The translations under genes were made by a program, and so were the position numbers. A DNA stretch of 64,000 nucleotides from Crotophaga sulcirostris (Eukaryota; Chordata; Aves; Cuculiformes; Crotophagidae): contig VYZB01000220.1 in NCBI GenBank assembly GCA_013397455.1, forward strand, positions 951,006 through 1,015,005, in the 5' to 3' direction. The notes under the pieces are model-generated. The model had not been told where the DNA came from, ran no database searches, and worked only from the letters and a program-made list of their open reading frames with translations. Of the stretch, positions 36,666-48,600 are shown piece by piece. The first letter of the stretch is position 1, and every line of letters begins with the position of its first letter.

Positions 36666-39600
36666 AAATTCTCTCTATTACAGTTCCCATCCATTTAACT
36701 TGGGTCTATTTGGGAAAACATGCTTCAACTCCAGCAGATCAGGCACTGCTTTCTGTTTCATTCCACTGCTTGTTTAGTGATTTAATGACCAAACACCCCT
36801 TAAGCACAACTTGCAGGCTCCAACTCGTGGCATTCTTAGCGTGGGCATGGGACAGACCACATGAGGAAGGCAATGGGGCAAAGAGAAGGAAACTCACCCA
36901 GTCTGCCACACTCCTCTCGCTTGGTGAAGTACTTGAAGCCATTGGCTGCCCTTCTCTCTGCCTTCTCGTGTTTCTTCACGTGCCAGGGCAGCTTGGTGGT
37001 GATGTTAGTCACGAAGTAGCAGCCAGGACGCAGACAGTGGTAATGCCCTCGCATCCTGAATTCACAGTGCTAGAGAGGAGCAAACAGACAGGTTGCTTTA
37101 AGTGTATCTAAACCAAAAGCACTCTTGCCTGCTGCTAACACTGTCCCGAGATGTGAGAGGCCTGAGTTGACAGATCCCAGTCCTTTTATCTTCCACAAGC
37201 CACAATACAAACCAGTTCCCTGTCGTGTGTTTTGTATTGCTGTCATGCATTGCGTTTGGCACTCTTCCACGTTCAACTATCTCGTGGTTTTCCCTGGGAT
37301 TCATCACAGATTTTTATTTTATTTCATCTTGTGCCTCCCAGAGCTGCCTTGTCCACTTCCCTCAAGTTAAACAAACACAAAAGCACTGTGATTTTCAGTT
37401 TAATGGAAACCACACATTTTGCCAGACCACGTAATGAAGACCCTTGCATGGTTCTGTCGTTTGACCAGGAAGGAAAGCCCCAGCCTCTCTTCCTACTGGG
37501 CAGCCTGCCTGCTCCTTCCCCTTCTTCTCCCACCCCTGCACTCAGGCCAGAACATAGCTTGCGAGTTGCTCTTACCTGGTTTGGACAGAGACACTGCAGT
37601 GAGTAGTAAGCAAACTGGTCTCTCACATTCACCAAATTATTGTTGGGGTTGATGTGGTCCAGGCAGTGGGATTCTGCTTTGCCAGAGGTTTTGCACACAT
37701 ACTTGCAGTTCCCAAAGAGACAGTGGAAGTGGAATTTATTGGCGTACTTGCAGTCCGTTGCCAGGCATGGATCACTGGAATACATCCAAAACCCAATCAT
37801 CACCTTCACTCATTTCACACATTTGTTTCTTTGCCAAAATTTAATTCAAGGGGAGCCCAGCTGAAGTCTCTGCTCCAAACATGGCCTACAGATTTCCCCT
37901 TCCTCCTCAGCAAAATTGATGCTGGCAGCATTACTGCAATTCCACCAAGCTAGGGCACTTTCTTGATTAAGATGATTAAAGTACAGCAGTGCATGGTGGG
38001 TTCTGTAGTCTTTGAAGGCCACACTTCCAATTTAATGCTCTCTCAAGATCTGGACAGATACTGTTTCTCCATTTCTGCCTGTACTTCCCTCAGTGGATTC
38101 AGATAGTTCTTCCCATCTCAGTTTTGTGGAACTGAAATGAAACTCTTGAGCATGCACACTGCAAGGTGCCAGGGCTTCCCCTGCTTAGACAAAATTGGCA
38201 GTGGCCTGTTTAATCAGCTAAATGGTTTTGGTCCCTTTCTCCCTCAACTCCTTCCATGGCTGCACAAACAGAGGTCAGGTCAAAGGGAGGTGAACATTGA
38301 TCTCTTAGGTCCTGAGCACTGTACCCAGTGATGCTTGCTCAGATATGTGAAAGAGAATTAATGCACATCTTTGAAAGCAGACATGTGACTGTCAACATAG
38401 GACCCAGAGACCAATACTCCACCAGCCTGGATAGCTAAGCTGTGAAGCCTGCCCTGGTTCTGGGCTCCTGTGTCGTGTGAACCACAGAACTTCTGTGCCT
38501 CCTTCTGTCTACGTACCAAAAATAACAACATCATCATCACAGCAACACTGTGAAACTTCTTTAGTGTTTTAGAAGAAGTTTGGCAAGGTGTGTTACCTTC
38601 TGCCAAACACCTCCCTTGTGAATCACTCTGTAAACTAACACTACAAAACCAGAGGCACAGAATTTAAGGAGACTCATTGCAGATGTTCAGCCAGGACAGC
38701 AAAAGTGAGAGAGAACTGCTCCCTATTCCTCGAGCTGCTGAGAGACCCATTCCTGATAAGGCAGAGCCCAAGCCCTTGTGCCCCCTCCACTATCTGGCCC
38801 CCAAGCCATCTTCACTGAAAAAAAGTGAGGCTGCATTATACTGAGTTACAGGTGGCTTCCTAGGAAAAGGCCACAGAGCTTACTGAGGGCAAATCCAGGA
38901 GAGATGCAGCAAGCTGCCCTTTCAGCAATGTGTAAACATCTACCCTTAGTTACCTCTGATGCAGTAACACCTTGCCTTTGCATGGCTGAGCACTCAGTTC
39001 CCCACTGATTTTTGCTCAGCTACAGAAACTCATGGCAAGTCTCAGACTTGCAGCAAAAGCTGGAGGTGGGCCAGTCAGGTGTCATGCTGAAAGCTTTAAA
39101 GATGCTACTTTAGTGTCAAAAATACCGAACCACGCATGTATTTCTGTGCATCTCTCCCATGGTATAAGAAAAGGCTTTGGTGATCTGTCAGCAAGTTTAT
39201 TTCCCCTCTAAACTCATACCTAAAAGTGCTCCCAGATGTAATAAAAAATTCAGTTTTTTCCCTGAGGATAACTGAAGGTATTTTCTAGACTTCATAGAAA
39301 AGAACTTTCTGTGAGATACAGCCCAGAGTACTTTCTAGACAGAAGGTCTCTCAGTGGGGGAATACAGATGTGGTACTACAGCTCTGAGGAGTGGGAAAGG
39401 GGGGATTGGAAGGCTGGAGAGAACACAAGGAATCAAGCATCATCTCCAACTTACTTCTCCTGGAACTGGAGAAATCCGGGTTTGACCTGAGGCTTGGCGT
39501 TCTCCAGGGAAGTCGTTGCCAAGGGTGAAGTTGCCAGGTTAGGCACTGCTGCTGGGATCTGAGGCATCTGGGGTATGGTTGAAGCCAGCTGCTTCCAAGC

Positions 39601-42600
39601 TAGCAGAGTGGGGGCAGAGGGCACAGTAGCTGGACTTGGAGTGGGCACATCAACAGCAGGAGCGCTTGCCATGGTCACAGAAGTAGCAGATGGTGATGAA
39701 GGGGCCAGGGAAGCCTTATTCTCAGTAGTAGTTGAGAAGGGAGATTCAGAGTTGCTTTTCACAGTTCCACCCTCTGTTCGGAAATGGAAGCTGCAAAAAG
39801 ACAGCGTAATTCAGCTGTAAATTCTTGACCATTGCATATAACTTGATTGAACATCAACAAGAAGGTGCTAGGCCCCTCACTGCAACAGCTGGAGCCTATC
39901 TTAAATTCATTCCTCACCCAGGAGTCACCTGCAGCTCTGAGCATGCTGTACAGCCCCTGCAGCACAGGCCACATCATTCAGCCCCCCGTTCTGGCTACCC
40001 AACTCCGAGCTGCCAGCTGCCTTCCAAGATGAGGTGAAACGACAGAGGGTTCACAATACAGAGCAGGGCAAGGTGAGAAGGAGACGCTGTCGGGCTGGAC
40101 AGTTTCACTGCTTCATTTCAAGATCCTTATCCACATCATGTGAACCTCTTAAACCCATATAAACTAAGGACTGGGGGATACTTGTTAAAAGAAACTTATC
40201 ATGACATGACAAAGAACAATAAAATGCTTTCTATGCTGCAGTGATGAGGAGCTGTCTGCTGCACAAGTCATCTCTAGCTGGTGACAATGGTTCCAATCCC
40301 TCCCATATTTCTTAATTTCTTTGTATGGTTTATTTGTGTGCTGTGAGAAATATGGGTCTCCTTGAATACACTGGCTGTCCAGCAGGGTATGTCCAATTCT
40401 CAGCCTTGCCAGCACTGGCAGAGACACCTCTTTTTCACAAGCTGAGTGCATTTATTGTGAAACAAAACTCAAGAGGACATAGTGTTCTGCAAAAATTTGA
40501 GCCTAGCGCGTTTACACAGGAAACGTGGATGCCCAAACCGCTGCCCTCAGGCCTGCCCAGGTGCCTGCTCTTGGGTAGGGCCCCTCAGTAAGGTCTCTGA
40601 TCCTGCAGTGCAGAGTGCTCCCAAGGCTCCCCAGGACGTGCTCTCCTACTCACTTGGCGTGCTTGATGGCTCCATCGAGGGTGCTGAAGAGGGCACCGCA
40701 CTCCTCCACCACGCAGTGGAAATGCACCTTGTGGAGGAAGTCACACTGTGCATCGCAGAAATCCTTGGTACCAAACCTGGCAAAGCAGACAAGCAGGCAT
40801 TTACTGAAGGTCCCAGCAGAGAAGTGGTGTTGGAACAGACATATTTTCTTTGTTTTTCAGTTCTGCTACCATTCTGTTTTCTCCAACACTGTCCCTGCTG
40901 CACAAACAGCACTGCTGGCATTGTTGTCTTTTACACAAATCTGAGCATGCAGAATGAGAACCTAATTCCTCTCCAGTTGAACTTGATCAAGAAACTCCCA
41001 TTTGCTTTTAGTGGGAGAAAAATATAGAACTACTCTGAAACAACAGATGAAAATCACTCGTGTTCTTGAGTGCTAACGTACAAGAGCCAAGGCTCTGAGG
41101 AGTGATCAAAGGCCAGTGAATTCAGGGACATCCACACCAGGGGGACACTGCTGAAACATTACAGGTAATTTCTTTTTCTGCTTCAGTCTCCTGGGAGTAT
41201 CAAAAAGGAAGAAATAACAGTGGTTCAGCAGGATCTAGGGTGAGAATCTGCCCACCCCCCAACCTTGAAACAACAGGGTATCCCACAGGTGGGAGAGACA
41301 GGGTACCACCTCCCAGAGCAATCAGAGCCGAGTATGGATAAATACTGAAACACACAGGCCCTGAAGTACAGAAGAAACAATGCTGCAATGCAAAAACAGA
41401 GTGAAAGCCATCATCTAGGCTACGCCTCATCATCCTGGAAGAAATGATCAAGAGCGTAAAACCCACTAAGCAGGGTTTCACTGCTCATCTACTGCTGAGA
41501 TCCTCCTTAATAAGAGTAGTGCAAACACGTGTGATTTCAGGAAACTCCAGAGTTGTAGGGAATCAAGAAACAGGTAAAAAATGCTGGCAGGAAGGATCTG
41601 AAACTTAACAAGGGAATCTTGCATAATTAAGTTACAACCAACTACAATTGCTCTGATGAGCAGGAAAGCAAGAAACAAAACAGCAGCCTGTGAAGTCCCA
41701 GGAGGGACCTCTTCTCAATTTGAGGGTAAAGGAAAAAAAAACTGGTACTGGAGAAGGAAGGTCAGTGGGTATGGAATACAGTCAGTTAAGGCTTGCAGGG
41801 AGAAGATGAAGGAAAGTAAAAGTATGGTAGAAGATAAGAAACCAAGTTACTGCAAGCTAAGGGGGTTGTTTTAGCAGGGGCGAGAGGTATTGTACTTAGG
41901 AAGAAGGTCCTCTAGAAATGGGCTGTGATGAGTCAAAAATGACTGCCTTATAAAATTTATTTTGCACAGGAAAACTAAAGCCAAAGCAGACAATTAGGGA
42001 TAAAATGAATGAAGATCACCTAGAAGAGCAGATAAAGGGACTGGTTGGAAAATATGAATATACACAAATCAGCCAGTCTGGATGAGGTATGTCCTGAAGT
42101 GCAATGGAAATTAACTCACAAACTGATTGCATTTCTATTTGCTATTTTTTAAGCCATAGAGTAGTGGGAACTACTAGGACATTGGCAAAAAAAAAGAATT
42201 CAAAATCAAGGTACTGATTCTTTCAAGGAAAAAAAAAAAGACAAGTGATCTTTGGCAATTATCATACCTCTAGTCTTAAGTTCTCCTTCCAGTAAAGTAA
42301 TGGAACAAATATTAAGAGGGAGGAGAAAATCATTAAACATCTAGAGGATAAAGGAACCATGAGCAATAAACAGCATCAGGATTATAAAGAATAAATCTTG
42401 CCAGACAAATTTAATTGCTTTTTTTGATAGAATTACAAAATTAGTGGATGAAGGGATGCAATATATTTGGATTTTAGTAAAGCATTTTGATATAGTCTTG
42501 CATATGTTTAGAATTAATTCAAATTGGCCTGGATGCGAATGCTACCTCACGGATTGAAAACTGGCTGAAGGACCGTAAACACAGGCTAATGACAAACAGC

Positions 42601-45600
42601 AACACATCGAGCTGGGAGGAGAGACCTTGTGAACACTGTGAGGATGACTTTGGTTAGGTCTGGGCTTATTTAACATCTTCATTAGTAATCTAGGGGAAGG
42701 AGTAAACAGTGTGTTAATGAAATTCACAGAAGATACTGAACTGGGAGGAGTTGGCAACACCAGTGCAAGAGGAGAAGAATAACACTGAGAGGTCTTGCAA
42801 GACAAGGGAGAAGGTTTGGAATACGAAAGTGGTATTTGGAAGCACACAGCAAATACATCTGGGGTGGCATTTTTACACAGGGGGGACTCGTGAGAGCAGC
42901 ATTAAAAGGGCTCCTGTGTAGCAGCGGCTGGTGAACACGATACGTACACACCATGCAGTGTGGATGCAAACAAGGCAGCACAAGTGTGAGCTGCACGTGT
43001 GGGGCAGGAAGCTTCTGTATCTGGTGTGGGGATACAGGAACAGCAGCCCAGTTCTGCACCCACTCAGGGAACAGCAAGAACAGCAACAGGATGCTGAGGG
43101 GACAAAGCTGGATTAAAGCAAGGAAACAAGGCTGGTTCAGTGGGAGGCTGAAGGACTGCGACTGTGTGAACGGGGTGATCTCCAGTTATGGAGAGGAGTT
43201 AGCTGCTGCGGTTAGAGCAGATATAACCAGGAGAACTACAACAAACTTACAGAAGGGGAAATTCAGGCAGCACACCACGAAAAACATCGTGACATGGAAA
43301 CGCATTAAGTGGTAGAACACTGCTCCCAGAGAGCAGAGACCAGCCGGCTGCTTGGCATCATTAAACCCAGGCCGGCCACAACGCAAACGGGCTGCGGGGA
43401 AGGCTCTCACGCTGGCCAGGGGCAGATGGACAAGAAGACTTGCTGATCTCCACCAAAGTCTGTGTCCACCCGGGTGTATCTGGGTGTGCTCTGTGTGTGC
43501 CTGTGGCTCTGAGGGGGTGAGTTCTGCATCTGTTCCATTTGCCTTTCGAGCCTCCTCGGCTACAGAAGAAAAAGCAGAAACCATCCTGGTTCCCATACTC
43601 CTTATACTCCCTGTTCTACTTTCCATGATGAGAGGATGAGCATATCCCAGAATCAGACCTTTAAAAGTCAAGAGAACTCTGCATTCAAGTGTGAACTACC
43701 AAGCCAGACACTTTGCAAAGAAAATTGTTTTCCCTTTCCTCTATCCCCAAATCCGCGCTCTCCTTACCGGCGCAGGTACATCTTCCATGGCTCAGAGAGC
43801 TTCTCCTGGACAAGTGCCTTCACTGCTTTGCCCAAGTACTGTGTGGGCTCTCCAGCCCCAGCCTGGCTGCCTTCTCCTTCTGTCTTAACGTTCAGCAGGT
43901 TGCCAAGGCTGGCACTGGCCTTGGACATCTGGAATAGAACACAGACACTGCATCAAGCCCAGCACACGGCCACGGACACTGCCTGTCTGGATACCCTCAG
44001 GACTGTCCCACAGAAAGTTGTGTCTTCAGAGACTGAGAGAGAAGACAAGAAGTCTGCACAGGCTGCCTCACCTGCATCACCAAAACTTAGTAACACCTCA
44101 CTCAGAATTCTGCATCCTCCACACTCAAGTGCCCATCTAATACTCATGGACCTTGTGTACAGTACTGAAGCATCACATCTATTTTATACGTGGGGGACTG
44201 GAGGTGAAGAGAGACACACCTTGAATGTGGAAAAGGTGGGCAGGCATTAACAACCTGATATAGTCCTCTTAGTACAGAGCTGGTGACAGAACTGGAGAGC
44301 TTTAGGTTATTTAGAATCATCTCATCCCAGCCACAAGGATGTCTCCTTCTTTAACGTGACTATCAGGTATGACTGGGAGGGGGGGGAACCTCATCCACCA
44401 GGAGAAAAATTCTGGCTCCATTTGGGTTCCTGGAAAATTCTTGCTACCTTCAATAAAGAAATCACGCTGCTTTCTGTGCTAAATGGGCACCTCCTCCACA
44501 AAGCAGGGCTCAGACACACAATTTGCCTTATGTGAAAGGTTTCAAATAGTTTCTAAACAGAGAAGGTTTAGAGGTCCACACGTGTGATGTGCAGGACAGA
44601 GAAAAGAAGTTACTCCATAGTGCTTACAGAGAACATTTTTTTGATTTTTTAGAATGAATGCACTGTTTCCCAGACCCTTTCTTGCTTTGTTGTGGTCTCC
44701 ATTCCCTCCAGTAACAACAGTGAAATTCACAGCATGAATAAACAGAATTGGGCCCAATACTTGCATTATAAACTCCACCCACTTGAAGATCTTGAAGCCC
44801 TTTATAAATATCAGTTAATTAAGCCTGACAGCCCCCCCTAAATAAACTGCAATACGCTACAGGAACCCTGGCTATCTGAGGCTCTCTTAATGCCCCCTGA
44901 AGGTAAAGCCCCTGCTGCTATGTGGAGGCTGCAGCTCTTTATGGCTGGAGCCAGAAATTCAGGTCGTCTTTTTCCATTGGTGTTTGCTGGGCATTTGGTT
45001 TCTGTAAAGGGTTTGTTTTCCTAGACAAATAATGAATGATTCCTGCACAAACAGAAATTGTGTGCGTCAAGAGGAAGAAGCAAGCACGATGTGTTCCTGA
45101 GCACGTTGAGCTTGATTCTGCCACCCTTCATCTGGGAACAGGCTCCTCCAAACCAGTGGGCTCTGTCCTTTGCTGGTTTATGTCAGCAGTTACTCCCAAT
45201 TCCTTTTTCTTAAACAGGAACAAACCCAAAGAACTCATATTTTGTACCTGTGCTACACTCATTTTGCACAACATAAAGAATCCTGTGCAGGGCTACACAC
45301 AAACAAATGCTTATTTCTAAACATCTGCTTGAATACCATTCTCCGGGAGATTTTCAAATGAAGTATCCATTGAAACAGAATTTTCCTGAGCTGGGGGTGT
45401 TTAGAACCACTCAGGACCCCAGACAGCAGACTCACTAAATAGATTTCCTCACTTTTGAGTTGCATATTTGGAATCACTAAAGGGACAATACGCAGGAACG
45501 AGTAAGAAATTAAGTTTAAAAAGGAACATCAAAGCCCCACGTAACAGAGCCAATGGAGGAGAAAAGTGGCACAAGGATAAACACAGAAATTAAAACACCA

Positions 45601-48600
45601 CCAAAGAAAAAGAAGGCTGAAATATGAGAGAAAGGAAGCAAGAGTTTACTGGGCAAAGTCGCTTTGCCCTCTCGTGAGGTCGTACGGCCCTGATGCTGTA
45701 ACGCCCAGAGCCAAGGGGACGGCAGTCGTTACGCCTGTAAAGCCTATCACAGAGCAGAACATTAAAGCATGGCTCCAAGGCTGCCCTGATCTCCACTGCA
45801 GTTGTACACAACAGCAAAATTCATCTTGGTACAGTAGAATTTATCATGTGAAAGGGAAATATATATTTGAGATGATGTATAATTTAAGGAAAAAAAGTAA
45901 GGAAAAAGAAACCGTGCATTATCTAAAATAAATATTACAGCACATGGTAGAGGAGGCTCCGTTGGACACCATTACTCACACCAGAAAGACAGAAATTGAT
46001 GATTTTGGCTCAAAAACTTTAATTTTTTCTTCTTCCCCTTCATATAAACAAATGATTCTCCTCCCGCGATAGAAGAAAATGTTTTTAAGTAAATAAACAA
46101 AATGAGTAACTATAAAAAGCAAGAGAGAGAGAGAAGTTACCAGGATCTGGAAATAAAAATTAAAAAAAAACCCTTTCAGAGGCCTCCTCTGTCTAGAAAG
46201 GATAAAAAAAAAGGTGTCAGAGGCTGCAATATATTTCTTCAGCCAGTTCATTAAATTAATTCGTAAGCAGTGGCTCTGAAATTATACCCGATGAAAAATG
46301 GTCTCAAAATTTAAATGGTACAAACTCATCTTATTAGAGGCAAAACATTAAAAACAAACGCGTCTCTTGCCCCCCCTCCCCGCCATCGCAGCTTTAATTT
46401 CTCTTGGTGGGGGGAACGAAAGGCGTTTGATGGATGGCTCTTACCTTATTCATAAGCGAGGATAAAAGAGATGAATTTGCCGAGACTGTGTGGCCATTTG
46501 ATTCATTACTGGAACACACAAACCAACAGGGTTTAGTTAAGATGTGCGCAGGGACTGCGAGCACCGAGATTAATCCTTCTCCCTTCAAGCTGCCTCACTC
46601 CTCACCTGCTGCATCCGGAGGCAGAGAATGATGCCCACCCTCCCTCGGGCAGGCCACCCTCTGCCTTCTGAGGGCAAAGCTGGGTAGAGACAGGGCCCCA
46701 GGTCTGCACAGTTTAGTTCTTCCAGGTCTTAAACAGCCCAGACCTCTGCCTCCACCCCAGCACACTTTTTACTAGCTGACTCCGAACCCACCCGGTGTTT
46801 TACTCCTTTATCCCAGCAGAACTTTGCAAGATGCAGCACAGCCCCCGGGGATGCTGCCTGGAGGCTCGCAGTGCCAGGGACACAGGCCCTCCTGGCAGCA
46901 GAGAGAGGCAGGACCACCGCCCTTATGGGCACAGCTCGGGTGCCAAGAGGCAGCCTTAGCTTTCCACCTGCATCAGGCATCGTTCTGGCTGACTGCAAGT
47001 GCTGGGGTCCCAAACTGAGCCTTTTAAAATAAAGTATGGAAAGGAACGGATACACAGGTCAAAGTGGAGCCAGCTCACAGCCCCAGTATCAGTTCCTCTC
47101 CAGTTTTTCCCATAGAGGACAATCCCCAAACACATTATCAGATGCTGGACAAGTGGGACACACACGTTGAGATCGGTGCATTCACACTTGCGCAAGCACA
47201 AAGATTCACCACCACAGCTATAGATCAGCACACACCAGAGCCAGTCGGCCTGACACCCAAGGGTTCTGGGTGCCCAGTTTCTCTGGAAGGTGTCTCTCTG
47301 ACCCAATCCAGCGCCCTGTTACACCACTGCAAATGCTCCTGCTAAAAGTACGCTCGCTGTGGCACTGGAGCAGCTTCTGATCAGCTCTGGATGCCAACGG
47401 CAGGAATAGCCAAGTGAAAGAAGGAGCTTTGCCAGTGCCTCGTTTTTCAGAGGGGAGAACAACAGGTGAGGCTCTTGCCAAAGAGCCAGTAGGTGCTTGT
47501 GAGCCAAAAAAACATCTCGAGAACATAAACTTGAGGGGGAGTATAGAGAGCCTCCCTGCCTCCAGTTTGGGGTTGCCTAGCTCAGCCACTGTGAAATTCC
47601 CTGTCACCAACACGTGTCCTCTCATATTACAGGTTTGGAAACTTCGCAGAGCTCGATGCTGGAAAGAGCTCAGTGTGCTGCCTGCGCGCTGCTCTCACCC
47701 GTGATCCTTGACACTCAGGTCCAAGCTGTGCTCCTGCAAGGAGTCCTGACTGGTGGCAGATGACGACCCCACGGCCTCCGCAGGCTCCTGCTTCACCTGA
47801 ACTGGATTGAACCGTCCGGGAGCTGCTGGTTGTCCATTCCCTGCTCGAGAAAGACATGGGAATTAAACGCAAAACTTAGATGAAGCTCTTAGGTCTCCAA
47901 TGAGGTTAGAGTGGCCCAGGAGTCGGTGAAATCGCTGGCACCAGGGCAAAAACGGGGAAAGCAAAGAAAAAGTGTGGGGGGAGGGAAGTGCTGGGATTGC
48001 TGGTCAGCGTTTATTGCCAGGCTGACATGATGGGTTCTGACATCCACTCCAGCGTGGAAATTCTTCAAGTGATAATTATTGCAAAATTATGTCAAAGTTG
48101 TCCAGGCTGTGGGCCCTTTAAAGGAGAAGGGCGGAAGGAGCGTGGGGGAGACCTGATTCTCTGCACAAACTGTCATTACTAATTTGTGGGGCTGCCTCTT
48201 AAGCGTTTATTAAAGACTCTGTTAATGCTGAGGCAATGTGGCAGCTTTCGACTGCTAGTCAAGCCCCCTTTCCCGTCCCCAATCCCAGCGTTGCCGTAGC
48301 GACAGCGATGGCCCCGCACTGCGCGTGCCCAGCAGGAGCATCTGCCCCGTTGGGGCTATCGAAGGTGACAGCCAATGGGTTGGGTTCCAACCGCGCGCCC
48401 GCTTCCCACCACCAGCACCCCGGCCCCACAGAAAGGGGGGGATTCTGCTCTTTCGGGGGGGACCTTTAGTGCTGAGGTTGAGAAGGAAAAATTCCAACGA
48501 AAGGGAGAGAAAAAAAAAAAAAAGAGACAAGGGCGGAAAGGGGGAGAGCAAATTAAAGAAAAAAAAAATCAGGAAGAAGAGCAAAGAAAAAAGGAGGGAA

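Noticed and set aside
40646..40921. Minus-strand frame of 91 codons
   Set aside because: Wrong-frame reading of the finger 5 exon plus intron.
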